A stretch of 64,000 bases of DNA. It comes from Salinicola tamaricis. Lineage in GTDB: Bacteria; Pseudomonadota; Gammaproteobacteria; Pseudomonadales; Halomonadaceae. The translations under genes and the position numbers were made by a program. Shown piece after piece: positions 45,967 through 55,569 of the stretch. The notes beneath the pieces are model-generated. The model did no database searches, was not told where the DNA came from, and saw only the letters and a program-made list of their open reading frames with translations. The DNA is taken from assembly GCF_003006155.1 (NCBI RefSeq), contig NZ_CP023559.1:1612001-1676000 (forward strand), in the 5' to 3' direction. Every line of letters begins with the position of its first letter. Position 1 is the first letter of the stretch.

Positions 45967-46622
45967 GCGACGCCACCACCGAACATCAGTTACGCCAGCG
46001 CATCGCCACTCTGGGCCAGCGTCTCTACGCCCGCGGCCTGAGTCCGGGGACCAGCGGCAATATCAGCGTGCGTCTCGACGAGCAAAGCTGGCTGTGCACG
46101 CCGACCAACTCCTGCATGGGCGAACTCGAGCCGGAGGCGATCAGCCGGCTCGACTGGGAGGGCAACCATCTCGGCGGCGAACCGCCGAGCAAGGAGTCCT
46201 TCTTCCATCTGGCCTACTACCGCCATCGGCCGGCGGCGCAGGCGATCGTCCATCTGCACTCGAGCTACTCCAGCGCGGTGGCCTGTCTCGACGATCTCGA
46301 CCCGCACAACGCGCTGCCACCGATCACCCCCTACTTCGTGATGCGCATCGGCAACCTGCCGCTGCTGCCGTACCGCCGCCCCGGCGATGCGCGGCTGGGC
46401 GACGACATCGCCCGCTACGCCTCCAAGCACGCCGCCGTGCTGCTGGCCAATCACGGCCCGGTGGTGACCGGCAAGACGCTCGACGCCACGGTCAGCGCCG
46501 CCGAGGAGCTGGAGGAAACCGCCAAGCTCTACCTGCTGCTGCGCGACAAGCCCTACCGCGAACTCACCCGCTCACAGATCGAGGAGCTCAAGGAGGTGTT
46601 CGGCGCCGAGTGGGAGAGCTGA
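45963..46622 (+). CDS. otnC: 3-oxo-tetronate 4-phosphate decarboxylase (OtnC, class II aldolase family)
   Basis: A 219-residue class II aldolase/adducin-fold enzyme. Metal-binding features: AIVHLHSSYSSAV (two His), LLANHGPVVTG (third His), and SPGTSGNISVRL with the phosphate-binding region. With OtnK it yields dihydroxyacetone phosphate from 3-oxo-tetronate 4-phosphate. The start (ATG 45963) overlaps the otnK stop as ATGA. A fuculose-phosphate-type aldolase is an alternative from sequence alone; the neighbour makes OtnC the better call. Confidence 0.85.
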   Translation: MSDATTEHQLRQRIATLGQRLYARGLSPGTSGNISVRLDEQSWLCTPTNSCMGELEPEAISRLDWEGNHLGGEPPSKESFFHLAYYRHRPAAQAIVHLHSSYSSAVACLDDLDPHNALPPITPYFVMRIGNLPLLPYRRPGDARLGDDIARYASKHAAVLLANHGPVVTGKTLDATVSAAEELEETAKLYLLLRDKPYRELTRSQIEELKEVFGAEWES

Positions 46623-46690
46623 GCAGGAGAAGTAGAAGAGGGGAAGGACATGCCTGCGCCCAACGGGCGCAGGCGATTGGTGGCACCCGT

Positions 46691-47740
46691 CTACGACGAA
46701 AAATCGGTGATCACCGTGGCCCCCACACCCTGGAACGAATCCATCGCCATCAGCGCCGCCGGCGCCTCGGCCAGGCCAATACGCCGACCGACCAGCCGCG
46801 CCGGGTCGAGCCGGCCATGGCGAACCATGTCGAGCATGGCGCCGTAGCGGTGAGCCTGCATGCCGTGGCTGCCCAGAATCTCCAGCTCCTCGGCGATCAC
46901 CCGGTGCATGGGCAGCGGCGGCGACTGCTGATCCCCCGCCATCAGCCCCACCTGCACATGCTTGCCCCGGGTGCGCAGGCTCAGGATCGAGTTCTGGCAG
47001 GTGAGCCGGCTGCCCAGCGCGTCCAGCGAGACATGGGCACCGCCCTGGCTCAGTCCGCGGACCGCTTCGACGACATCCGCACACTGCGTGGCATTCAGCG
47101 TCGCCGTGGCGCCGAGTTCCCGCGCCAGGCGCAGCTTGGCGTCGTCGATATCCACCGCTATCACCTGTGCGCCCAGCGCGCTGGCGATCATGATCGCCGA
47201 GAGGCCGACCCCGCCGCAGCCGTAGACGCAGACCCACTGCCCGCCGCTAACCCGGCCTTGATCGACCACCGCGCGGAAGGCGGTGGCGAAACGGCAGCCG
47301 AGGCCTGCGGCGGTGGCGAAGTCCATGCTCTCGGGCAGTGCGACCAGGTTGAGATCGGCCTGCTGCAGGCTGGTGTACTCGGCGTAGGAGCCCCACTGGG
47401 TGAAACCGGGCTGCACCTGGTTGTGGCACACCTGCTGGTGGCCGCTGCGGCACTCGTGGCAGGCGCCGCAACCGCTGACGAAGGGCACGGTGACCCGCGC
47501 GCCGGGCTGCCAGCGGGTCACCTCCTTGCCCACCGCGACGATAGTGCCGGCCAGCTCGTGTCCGGGCACGTGGGGCAGCACGATGTCGCTGTCGTGCCCC
47601 ATCCAGGCGTGCCAGTCGCTGCGGCACAGCCCCGATGCCTCTACCCGCACCACCACCACACCATGAGGCTCAGGAGAGGGATCGGGCACGGTCTGGATGC
47701 TGGGAGGTGTCTGGAAGCTTTCGAAGACCACGGCTTTCAT
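46691..47740 (-). CDS. Zinc-dependent alcohol dehydrogenase
   Basis: A 349-residue medium-chain dehydrogenase. Catalytic zinc residues are Cys39 in [10 protein letters not shown] and His61-Glu62 in GHELAG. Structural zinc cysteines are 91, 94, 97 and 105 ([17 protein letters not shown]). The NAD-binding fold has [19 protein letters not shown] and VDIDD. Substrate unknown. Convergent with otnC, so a role in four-carbon acid oxidation is possible but unsupported by orientation. It is divergent from an Lrp/AsnC-type gene, which is the likelier regulator. Confidence 0.88.
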   Translation of the reverse strand: MKAVVFESFQTPPSIQTVPDPSPEPHGVVVVRVEASGLCRSDWHAWMGHDSDIVLPHVPGHELAGTIVAVGKEVTRWQPGARVTVPFVSGCGACHECRSGHQQVCHNQVQPGFTQWGSYAEYTSLQQADLNLVALPESMDFATAAGLGCRFATAFRAVVDQGRVSGGQWVCVYGCGGVGLSAIMIASALGAQVIAVDIDDAKLRLARELGATATLNATQCADVVEAVRGLSQGGAHVSLDALGSRLTCQNSILSLRTRGKHVQVGLMAGDQQSPPLPMHRVIAEELEILGSHGMQAHRYGAMLDMVRHGRLDPARLVGRRIGLAEAPAALMAMDSFQGVGATVITDFSS

Positions 47741-47823
47741 GGCGATGACTCGTACGCTGGAGAGTGGGAGAGACGCGGCGCGAACAATGGCCGACCCTGT
47801 GAGACAGGCTACCGCGGATGGCC

Positions 47824-47844
47824 GAAATAGCTTTGCGTTATTTC
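47824..47844. promoter_or_regulatory. Inverted repeat between the alcohol dehydrogenase and Lrp-type genes
   Basis: GAAATA-9 bases-TATTTC, in the divergent region (starts 47740 and 47909). AT-rich dyads of this kind are typical of Lrp/AsnC-type operators. It overlaps the space where both promoters should lie. Confidence 0.5.
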
Positions 47845-47908
47845 CCCCTACCGCAGCCAGGTGGCAAGCTTGTTCTATCGAATCGCCAGAATAGAGAAGG
47901 ATCTTCCC

Positions 47909-48373
47909 TTGAAGCCGCTGGATGACATCAACCTGCGTCTGCTGGATCTGTTGCAGCAGGATGGCCGCATGACCAACGCCCGGCTGGCCGAAGCTCTGGC
48001 GCTGAGCGAGACGCCGTGCTGGCGACGGCTCAAGCGCCTGGAAGAAGAGAAGCTGATCACCGGCTATCAGGCCAACCTGGATCGCAAGCGGCTGGGGCTG
48101 GGGGTGCTGGCCTTCGTCCAACTCAACTGCTCGGAGCACCACGCCGGCTCGGTGGCGGCGTTCGAGCGGATCATTCACGCCAGCCCCAACATCCTCGCCT
48201 GCCACAACACCACCGGCGACGACGACTTCCTGCTGATCATCGTGGCCAAGGACCTGGACGACTACAGCCAGTTCGTGGAGCGCGAGCTGCGGCGGCTGCC
48301 GGGGGTGACCAATATCCGCTCCAGCCTGTCGCTGCGCGAAGTGAAGTCGACCAACCGGCTGCCGCTGGGGTGA
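47909..48373 (+). CDS. Lrp/AsnC-family transcriptional regulator
   Basis: A 154-residue regulator with N-terminal helix-turn-helix ([40 protein letters not shown]) and a C-terminal RAM ligand-binding domain (about 70-150; [20 protein letters not shown]). TTG 47909 is preferred because GAAGGA lies 7 bases upstream and [11 protein letters not shown] is the usual opening. A GTG at 47861 would add 16 residues. It probably regulates itself and the divergent Zn-alcohol dehydrogenase. The ligand is unknown. Confidence 0.85.
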   Translation: MKPLDDINLRLLDLLQQDGRMTNARLAEALALSETPCWRRLKRLEEEKLITGYQANLDRKRLGLGVLAFVQLNCSEHHAGSVAAFERIIHASPNILACHNTTGDDDFLLIIVAKDLDDYSQFVERELRRLPGVTNIRSSLSLREVKSTNRLPLG

Positions 48374-48651
48374 GAGGCCCGCGCCGCCGCCGCGTTGGAC
48401 GCCTCACACCTGCCCATAGCCGCCTAGCCAGCGGCGGGTCAGAAGGTCCTGCCTAGCGTGGTGGGCTTGGCTATTCTCGTCGCTGGCATCATCTGCTGCC
48501 TTGAAGCGTTAAGGCGATCTTTGGGTCGATATCAGGCTCTGGGGGTGTCTCTCTTCCGTTTTGAAGATGCGATCAATAGCACTGGAGTGAAACGACGAGC
48601 TTCAATCAGGGCGATGTTGGTGGATTATCCTTGGCGTCGGCATGGGTTGCG
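48374..48651. other. Gap between the Lrp-type gene and the WG-type protein gene
   Basis: From about 48470 base composition becomes visibly less GC-rich. A 74-codon open frame (48458-48682, GTG start, hydrophobic opening) has no good ribosome-binding site and runs into the 3' end of the opposite gene. I do not count it as a gene. Nothing else is recognised. Confidence 0.4.
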
Positions 48652-51180
48652 TCATTTGTCGTCTCCGCAATCCAGCGGATAGCAGCGGCAAGCTCTCCGA
48701 GATATTCCGGTCAGGCGCAATCGGTCACCGCTCATGGCGAATAGCGCATAGGGATAGGCTTGACGCTCGAAGATGCCTTCGCTGGGTAATGAGTAGTCGA
48801 GACCTGCCGGGTGGTCATCACCTGCATTGATGGCGTCTTCTAGCGCTGGCAGGCGCAGATACCAGACTTGTTGGCACTTGTTCTGGTACTGCGATTGGGT
48901 TTCAGGAAACATCCCCCCGTAGCCTGCCGGTTCGGCGTGCTCGAATGTGGCAAGCAGCGTTTCGATGTCCGGAGTATTCGGGGAGTCGAGCTGGCCTGCA
49001 GATTTCATGAGACCGCGTGCGACATTGTGTGGTGCACGGGTTTCCATATCGATACTGGAGCGCATGATCCGCGAGAAGTCGGCATCGTCGATCCAGTTGT
49101 CATTCTCTTTGAACGCCTTCTGCAGTGATGCGATATCGCGGGCAAAGCGTTGAAGCCAGTTGTCATAGAGTGCCGGGTCCATACCGAGCGAGTCGCTGGC
49201 TGCAGTCGCACAGTGATCGGGCACCTCTGGCTCCGGGCCGCGCTCGACCCAATCGGTGGGAATGCCTCTTGCCGCGCATGCCGCACAGTGCAGCGAACCG
49301 TCTTTGCCACGCGCGAAGTGCAGACGCTCGTCTGACTCAATCAACGCACAGCTGGCGTCGTTGTATTGGGGCGATATCAGCAGGATGTCAAAGCCTCCAT
49401 CGCTGGGGCAAACTGGCAACGAGCCGTTTAGCGCTTGGTCCATTCCCTTGAAAGCGTTGAAGAAGGCATAGGCTTTTTCGTCGCTTGAGAGTTGCAGGCT
49501 GGGATAGACGAGTTCACGCAAATTCCCGTCACTCACGCCCTTCACGACGGCTTCGGCATTCGTGTAGTCCTTGGGCAAGTAGCGGGCAGTGATGGTCGGC
49601 TGATATTGCTGGGCGCTAAATTGCCCGTCATAGGCGCCTCTCTCTAGTGCTTCATCTGTAGAGACATCGGCGGATGAGAGCTGCCAGTTAGCGGCCGCCT
49701 CGTCGTAAGTCAGTAGTGCGCCTCGCAAGCCCTCGGCGTCGACGATGGCGATGCGGACGCTGGACGCTTGCGTATCGGTGGCGATTCGCCTGATGGCACC
49801 GGCCTCGACCGGAATCAGCGTTTTGCCGGACTGTGTGATCAAGCCATGATGGTCGGCCTTGACGACATCGAAGAGTGCTCGCCGATAGTCATCTTCGAAG
49901 ACATTGACCGCATCGAATGCCGTCTCCACTGGACACTCGCCCGTGAGCAGGCTGCATATACCGGTTTTGCCGTCACGGATGACACGATACATCTGGTCTG
50001 CATTCGATAGTCGGCGAGCCGAATCGAAATCCGCCGGCAGGATCGTGTCGCCTTTGGTATCGATGCTGCCGAAGTGGTGATCACGTCGCGTATAGAAGAA
50101 GTGCTGGGTTGGATCGCCCTCCCAGCGCTTGACAGTGATGAGATCCAGCCCATCCCACTCGGCGGGAATGATCTCGCGGCCGTCGATATCGGCGACGCCG
50201 ACCTTGCCGCCGCCACCATCCGGCCAGGCATCAGGCGCAACCCGCAGATAGATGTCTGCTGGCTCTCCCGCGTTCAACGGGTAGATCAATGCATAGGTCG
50301 GCGCGATGCGTTCGTGACCGTCGGCACCGATTAGCCCCATCTTGTCGCCAAGCTTCACGATCGCTGCATCGCTGCCTTCGATAGGATCGATTTCGTCGTA
50401 ACGATCACCGGGCAGTATGCTCTCGCCAGTAGCCGGATCGAGTACGCGCTGGCCAACCACGAGCAGCTTTGGCTCGCGCCAGATCTTGACGTCGGTCTCC
50501 CGCTCGACGCCCGCGACGATATCGCCACGGGCGTTATACACGGTGGTGCGGCGATGATCACGATCTGGCTCGAAGGTCGAGGCTAGCGCTAGCCCGTTCC
50601 ATATTTGGATGTCGTCATAATCCATCGGCGCGACCATGTCGCCGTTGCGAGGATTGATCACACCCTTTTTATTGCCACGCTCGGCGATCCATAAGTCGTC
50701 GCTGGAGAGGAGGCCCGGCAGGCGATTGTACTCAATGGGGGTACGCTGCACTCCGTCCAGCCCGACAACACCGTAGTGGCCCTCTCGCTCCACGACGAAC
50801 GCGTCGCTGTCGCGTTTTATGTCGACGCCGTCGTACACCGGTTCGAGTATCCAGCGTCCCTTGGACGACAGAATGCCTTTCTTGGCCGTGTAGGGAGTGT
50901 CACTGCCGTCACCTGTGTAGACCAGCACCCAGTCGTTGATCCGGTTCGTTGCCAGTACGTGATCGGCGATGATCTCGCCAGTCTCGGTGTCGAGGATCTG
51001 TGCGTGATCGCCCAGACTCCTGACTGTCATGGCATCGTTGTCGTACAGATAGTGAGGAGAATCGGCATCTGCGTAGGCCGTCGATAGAAGTATCGATCCG
51101 ACGGCCAGTAACAGCACAACGAGAGATGAGTGGGGGAGAGGGCTGCCGAGGGACCGCGCTGTCTGGAGAATCTGACGCAT
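48652..51180 (-). CDS. Large exported protein with WG-type repeats, function unknown
   Basis: About 842 residues from ATG 51180 (MRQILQTARSLGSPLPHSSL). A signal peptide (LVVLLLAVGSILLSTAYA) precedes the mature start around DADSPHYLYD. Residues about 50-470 hold WG-like beta repeats, seen as recurring phrases of the GxxxxxGxxxIxPxYDxI type, for example HYGVVGLDGVQRTPIEYNRL, GLIGADGHERIAPTYALIYP, KVGVADIDGREIIPAEWDGL and GSIDTKGDTILPADFDSA. The C-terminal 350 residues are helical and polar with a cysteine cluster (HCAACAARG) and end CRCYPLDCGDDK. Likely periplasmic or outer-membrane-associated. GC is visibly lower than in neighbours, suggesting transfer. It is not recognised beyond this. Confidence 0.7.
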   Translation of the reverse strand: MRQILQTARSLGSPLPHSSLVVLLLAVGSILLSTAYADADSPHYLYDNDAMTVRSLGDHAQILDTETGEIIADHVLATNRINDWVLVYTGDGSDTPYTAKKGILSSKGRWILEPVYDGVDIKRDSDAFVVEREGHYGVVGLDGVQRTPIEYNRLPGLLSSDDLWIAERGNKKGVINPRNGDMVAPMDYDDIQIWNGLALASTFEPDRDHRRTTVYNARGDIVAGVERETDVKIWREPKLLVVGQRVLDPATGESILPGDRYDEIDPIEGSDAAIVKLGDKMGLIGADGHERIAPTYALIYPLNAGEPADIYLRVAPDAWPDGGGGKVGVADIDGREIIPAEWDGLDLITVKRWEGDPTQHFFYTRRDHHFGSIDTKGDTILPADFDSARRLSNADQMYRVIRDGKTGICSLLTGECPVETAFDAVNVFEDDYRRALFDVVKADHHGLITQSGKTLIPVEAGAIRRIATDTQASSVRIAIVDAEGLRGALLTYDEAAANWQLSSADVSTDEALERGAYDGQFSAQQYQPTITARYLPKDYTNAEAVVKGVSDGNLRELVYPSLQLSSDEKAYAFFNAFKGMDQALNGSLPVCPSDGGFDILLISPQYNDASCALIESDERLHFARGKDGSLHCAACAARGIPTDWVERGPEPEVPDHCATAASDSLGMDPALYDNWLQRFARDIASLQKAFKENDNWIDDADFSRIMRSSIDMETRAPHNVARGLMKSAGQLDSPNTPDIETLLATFEHAEPAGYGGMFPETQSQYQNKCQQVWYLRLPALEDAINAGDDHPAGLDYSLPSEGIFERQAYPYALFAMSGDRLRLTGISRRACRCYPLDCGDDK

Positions 51181-51242
51181 AACAGAGATTGGCCGGTAGT
51201 GACATGTATGGGAGCAGTATAACGAGCGCACGATGCTCTGAC

Positions 51243-53325
51243 TTATACCTGCCCGTACCTGCCCGCCTCGTCGCCGAGCCAGCGCTGGATCAGCGCCGGG
51301 GCCACGTCAGGTGCCTCTTCGAGCAGTGCCGTCGCCAGCGCGGTGACGGTATCGAGCAGGTCGCGGTCGCGCTCCAGGTCGGCGATCTTCATCTGCGCCA
51401 GTCCGGTCTGGCGGGTGCCCAGTACTTCGCCGGGGCCGCGTAGTTCGAGGTCCTTTTCGGCGACCTTGAAGCCGTCGGTGGTGTCGCGCAGGATGCCCAG
51501 ACGCTCGCGAGAGTGGTGCGACAGCGGCGGGTGGTAGAGCAGCACGCAGTAGCTGTCGACGCGCCCGCGGCCGACCCGGCCCCGCAGCTGATGCAGCTGG
51601 GAGAGCCCCAGGCGCTCCGGGTTCTCGATGATCATCAGGCTGGCATTGCATTGGGCACGTCGACCCCCACCTCGATCACCGTGGTCGCCACCAGCAGGTC
51701 GAGTTCGCCGCACTTGAAGGCGTCCATCACCTCGCCCTTCTCGGCGGCCTTCATGCGCCCGTGGACCAGCCCGATCTGGAGTGCCGGCAGCGCTTCGGTC
51801 AGGTGTCGCGGGTGACCTCGGCGGCCTGGCAGGTGAGCGCTTCCGACTCCTCGATCAGCGTGCAGACCCAGTAGGCCTGGCGACCCTCGGCGCAGGCGCT
51901 GCGGATGCGCTCGATCACCTCCGGCCGGCGCTCGTCGGGCACCGCCACGGTATGCACCGGGGTGCGCCCCGGCGGCAGTTCGTCGATCACCGAGAGATCG
52001 AGGTCGGCGTAAGCGCTCATTGCCAGGGTGCGCGGGATCGGCGTGGCGGTCATGATCAGCTGATGCGGGGTCAGGCCGCCGTTCTCGCCCTTCTGGCGCA
52101 GCGCCAGGCGCTGGTGGACGCCGAAGCGGTGCTGCTCGTCGATCACCGCCAGCCCCAGGCGCTGGAAGCTGACGTCGTCCTGGAACAGCGCATGGGTGCC
52201 CACCACCACCTGGGCGCGGCCATCGGCGATGGCCGCCTTGGTGTCGCCGCGCGCCTTGCCCTTGAGCTTGCCGGCGAGCCAGCCCACCTCGATGCCCAGC
52301 GGCTCGAGCCAGGTGCGGAACTGGCGGAAGTGCTGCTCGGCGAGAATCTCCGTCGGCGCCATCACCGCCGCCTGGCAGCCGCCGGCGACCGCGGCCAGCA
52401 CCGCCATCGCGGCGACCACGGTCTTGCCCGAGCCGACGTCGCCCTGGACGAGACGCAGCATCGGCACCTCGCGCTCCAAGTCGCGCCCGATCTCGTCGAG
52501 CACGCGGCGCTGGGCCTGGGTCAGCGAGAACGGTAGCTGGATCAGAAAGCGCGCCTGCAGATGGCCGCTGCCGGCGAGCTTGGGGGCGCCGTCGGTCTGA
52601 ATGCGCAGGCGCACCTGGCGCAGGCTCAACTGATGCGCCAGCAGCTCCTCCAGCGCCAGCCGGCGCTGGGCCGGATGGCGCCCGGCGGCGAGCACCTCCT
52701 GCGGGGCGTCCGGCGGCGGCTCGTGCAGATAGCGCAGCGCTTCGAGCAGGCCGGGCAGGCGAAAGCGCTGGCGCAGCGTCGCGGGGATCCACTCCGGCAG
52801 CGCGTCCGGCGCCTCTGCCAGGCGCTTCAGTGCCTGCTGGATCAGCGCCCGCAGGCGCGGCTGGGCGAGCCCCTCGGTGGCCGGGTAGATAGGTGTCAGG
52901 TGCTCGTCCACCGGCGGCGCTTCGCTCTGCACCAGACGATATTCGGGGTGGTAGATCTCGAGCCCGGTGCTACCGGCGCGGGCTTCGCCGAAGCAGCGCA
53001 CCTGGACACCCTTGACGAACTGCTGCTGCTGGGCCGGCGAGAAGTGGAAGAAGCGCAGGCTGAGAATGCCCGAGCCATCCTTGAGCCGCACCAGCAGGCT
53101 GCGCCGGCGCCCGCGAATCACCTCGGCGGCGCTCACCTCACCCTCGACCACCGCCTCGGTGCCGGCGCGCAGGGTGCCGATCGGGGTGATCCGGGTACGA
53201 TCCTGATAGCGCAGGGGCAGATGGAACAGCAGATCGGCGATCTGGACGATCCGCAGCCGAGCCAGCTTGAGCGCGAGCGCTTCGCCGACGCCGGCGAGTT
53301 CGGTGACCGGTGCGTCGAGGCTCAT
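51243..53325 (-). CDS. recG: ATP-dependent DNA helicase RecG (frameshifted)
   Basis: Branch-migration helicase that rescues stalled forks and Holliday junctions. N-terminal wedge/OB domain (about 1-180; [15 protein letters not shown]), Walker A region in [24 protein letters not shown] box [10 protein letters not shown], motif [14 protein letters not shown], then [32 protein letters not shown], and motif [22 protein letters not shown]. Shifts lie at about 51803 (after AAEVTRDT) and about 51645. The length after repair is normal (about 690 residues). ATG 53325 overlaps the oxyR stop. recG-oxyR is the same pairing as in Pseudomonas. Confidence 0.93.
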
Positions 53326-54242
53326 GCCGCCTCGACGTCGCTACCGTGAACCTGATCGATCGCCTGGATCAGCGCATCGATCGCGCGCGGCCGCGGGAAG
53401 CTGGCGCGCCAGGCCAGGGCCACGCTGCGGGTGGGGGCGTCACCCTTGAACGGCCGGCTCTCGAGCAGGCCCCCCTCGTAGTGGCTGGTGCCGATGGCCA
53501 GCTTGGGCAGCACCGTGATGCCGAGCCCCGAGGCGACCATGTGGCGGATCGTTTCGAGCGAGCCACCCTCGGCGATCAGGGTGTTCTCGGGGTTGTTGAG
53601 CTGGGCGCTGATCGCCGGGCACGCCTCGAGAATCTGATCGCGGAAGCAGTGGCCCTCGCCGAGCAGCAGCAGGCGCTCCTTGAGCAGATCCTCCTTGTCG
53701 ATCGCGGCGCGCTCGGTCCACGGGTGGTCGGCCGGCAGCAGGATCTCGAATGGCTCCTGATACAGCGTCTTGGTGACCACGTCCGGCTCGTTGAACGGCA
53801 GTGCGACGAAGATCGCATCCAGCTCGCCGCTACGCAGCTTGCGCCGCAGCACGCCGGTGAAGCTCTCTTCGATGTACAACGGCATCTGCGGGGCGATGCG
53901 CGACAGCGCCGGAATCAGATGCGGGAACAGATAGGGGCCAATGGTGTAGATGGCGCCGATGCGCAGAGGGCTGATCAGCTGGTCCTTGCCCTCGCTGGCC
54001 ATCTCCTTGATCAGCGTCGCCTGTTCCAGCACGCGGTGGGCCTGCTCGACGATACGCTCGCCCAGCGGGGTCACCTGGACGGTGGACTTGGAGCGCTCGA
54101 ACAGCGCGATGCCCAGCTCCTCCTCGAGCTTCTTGACCGCCACCGACAGCGTCGGCTGCGAGACGAAGCAGCGCTCGGCAGCGCGACCGAAGTGACGCTC
54201 CTGCGCCAAGGTTACGATGTAACGGAGTTCTGTTAGAGTCAT
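53322..54242 (-). CDS. oxyR: OxyR peroxide-sensing LysR regulator
   Basis: A 306-residue LysR protein. N-terminal HTH (MTLTELRYIVTLAQERHFGR, AAERCFVSQPTLSVAVKKLE) and a C-terminal sensor. The redox pair is Cys199 in GEGHCFRDQ and Cys208 in ILEACPA, at exactly the positions of E. coli OxyR. The nearby conserved SGLGITVLPKLA is also present. Peroxide forms the Cys199-Cys208 disulfide and activates catalase and peroxidase genes. The gene overlaps recG by four bases, so both are likely co-expressed. It is divergent from the YeeZ-like gene. Confidence 0.95.
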   Translation of the reverse strand: MTLTELRYIVTLAQERHFGRAAERCFVSQPTLSVAVKKLEEELGIALFERSKSTVQVTPLGERIVEQAHRVLEQATLIKEMASEGKDQLISPLRIGAIYTIGPYLFPHLIPALSRIAPQMPLYIEESFTGVLRRKLRSGELDAIFVALPFNEPDVVTKTLYQEPFEILLPADHPWTERAAIDKEDLLKERLLLLGEGHCFRDQILEACPAISAQLNNPENTLIAEGGSLETIRHMVASGLGITVLPKLAIGTSHYEGGLLESRPFKGDAPTRSVALAWRASFPRPRAIDALIQAIDQVHGSDVEAA

Positions 54243-54400
54243 GAGGTGGGACCGAAAGGCTCCCTTTATTCGCAGAGAAGAGAATCATCGCAAAGGGCCG
54301 TAGACGTCACCCACGTCTGCGACCTGAGACCGTCTCTCGTGGTCATTCGTGTCTTCACGGATGTATTAACAAGGATGTTTTACCAAGAGGCCAGGGAAAG

Positions 54401-55279
54401 GTGAAGAAAACCACATTAATTCTAGGTTGCGGCGACATCGGCACCCAGCTCGGCAAGCAGCTGATCGCCGCCGGGCATCGCGTGATCGGCGCGCGGCGTA
54501 ACGCCGGCGCGCTGGAAGGCACCGGCATCGAGCCGGTGGCGCTGGACGTCACCGACGACGCGGCCTTGGCCGCGCTGCCGGATGCCGATTTCGTGGTCTA
54601 CGCGGTAACCGCCGACCGCTTCGAAGAGAGCGCCTACGCCGCGGCCTACCCGGAAGGGCTCAAGGCGGTGGTCGCCCAGTTCGCTCAGCGCGAGACGCCG
54701 CCCAAGCGGCTGTTCTTCGTCTCCTCGACCAGCGTCTACGCCCAGCAGGGCGGCGAGGAGGTCGACGAGACCTCGCCCACCGAGCCCAACGGCTTCTCCG
54801 GCACGCTGATGCGCGAAGCCGAGCAGGCGCTGCTCGACCACACGCTGCCAGGCACCGTGGTGCGTCTCTCCGGCATCTACGGCCCGGGCCGCGACCGCCT
54901 GATCCGCCAGGTGAAAGAGGGCCGGATCGCCGCCGCCAACCCGCCGATGTACTCCAACCGCATTCATCGCGACGACTGCGCCGGGGTGCTGGCGCATCTG
55001 ATCGGGATGGCCGAGCGCGACGAGCCGCTGGAATCGATCTATCTTGCCAGCGACGGCGACTCGGCGCCGCTGCACGAGGTGATGGCGTGGATCGCCAAGC
55101 AGCTCAAGGTGGAAACGCCGGAGGTGATCCAGTCACCGCTGCGCCGGCGCTCGAGCAAACGCTGCAACAACGCCCGCCTGCGCGCCTCGGGCTACACCTT
55201 CCACTATCCCTCCTTCCGCGAAGGCTACGCAGATATCCTCAAGCAGGGCGGTTTTCTACCGGCCAAGGAGAAGGCATGA
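54401..55279 (+). CDS. NAD(P)-dependent epimerase-like protein, YeeZ type
   Basis: A 292-residue SDR-fold protein. N-terminal nucleotide-binding motif LGCGDIGTQLGKQL (GxxGxxG), FFVSSTSVYAQQGGEEVDE (SSTSVYG-like region), RLSGIYGPGRDRL and YSNRIHRDDCAGVLAHL. This is the extended SDR group to which E. coli YeeZ belongs; the substrate is unknown. The start is GTG 54401, preceded by CCAGGGAAAG. It is transcribed alone and ends before a rho-independent terminator. Confidence 0.78.
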   Translation: MKKTTLILGCGDIGTQLGKQLIAAGHRVIGARRNAGALEGTGIEPVALDVTDDAALAALPDADFVVYAVTADRFEESAYAAAYPEGLKAVVAQFAQRETPPKRLFFVSSTSVYAQQGGEEVDETSPTEPNGFSGTLMREAEQALLDHTLPGTVVRLSGIYGPGRDRLIRQVKEGRIAAANPPMYSNRIHRDDCAGVLAHLIGMAERDEPLESIYLASDGDSAPLHEVMAWIAKQLKVETPEVIQSPLRRRSSKRCNNARLRASGYTFHYPSFREGYADILKQGGFLPAKEKA

Positions 55280-55384
55280 GGTGAGCGCGCAAGTTCGACG
55301 CGCGCGCCACCTGCCTGTGACGGTTCGACGACAAATCGATGTCGATCCGATGACGTAATTTCCCAACCTGCTGAAATCTCTCAT

Positions 55385-55408
55385 AAAGCGCCTCCGGGCG
55401 CTTTTTTT
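55385..55408 (+). terminator. Rho-independent terminator
   Basis: AAAGCGCC-TCCG-GGCGCTTT followed by TTTT, ending the YeeZ-like transcript. Confidence 0.9.
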
Positions 55409-55430
55409 GTGCCCCGCGCCAACCCCCGAT

Positions 55431-55448
55431 CTGTCACCCCTTCTTAAT
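55431..55448 (+). promoter_or_regulatory. Candidate Pho box upstream of phnC
   Basis: CTGTCAC-CCCT-TCTTAAT fits the 7-4-7 Pho-box pattern (first half good, second half degenerate), about 122 bases before phnC. phn operons are PhoB-activated in other bacteria, so it is plausible. The -10 is not certain. Confidence 0.45.
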
Positions 55449-55569
55449 TGTCTAGACGAATAAGCGTCACACGACGTCGCCAGACTGTGTTCAACACTTC
55501 GGGGCCAGGACTTCGGTGCCAGGGATTCGTGGTTCCGAATCATGGCCGACACTTTCCGGGGCGAATCGT

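Noticed and set aside
48458-48682. 74-codon frame after the Lrp-type gene
   Set aside because: No ribosome-binding site, overlaps the 3' end of the opposite gene, no recognisable similarity.
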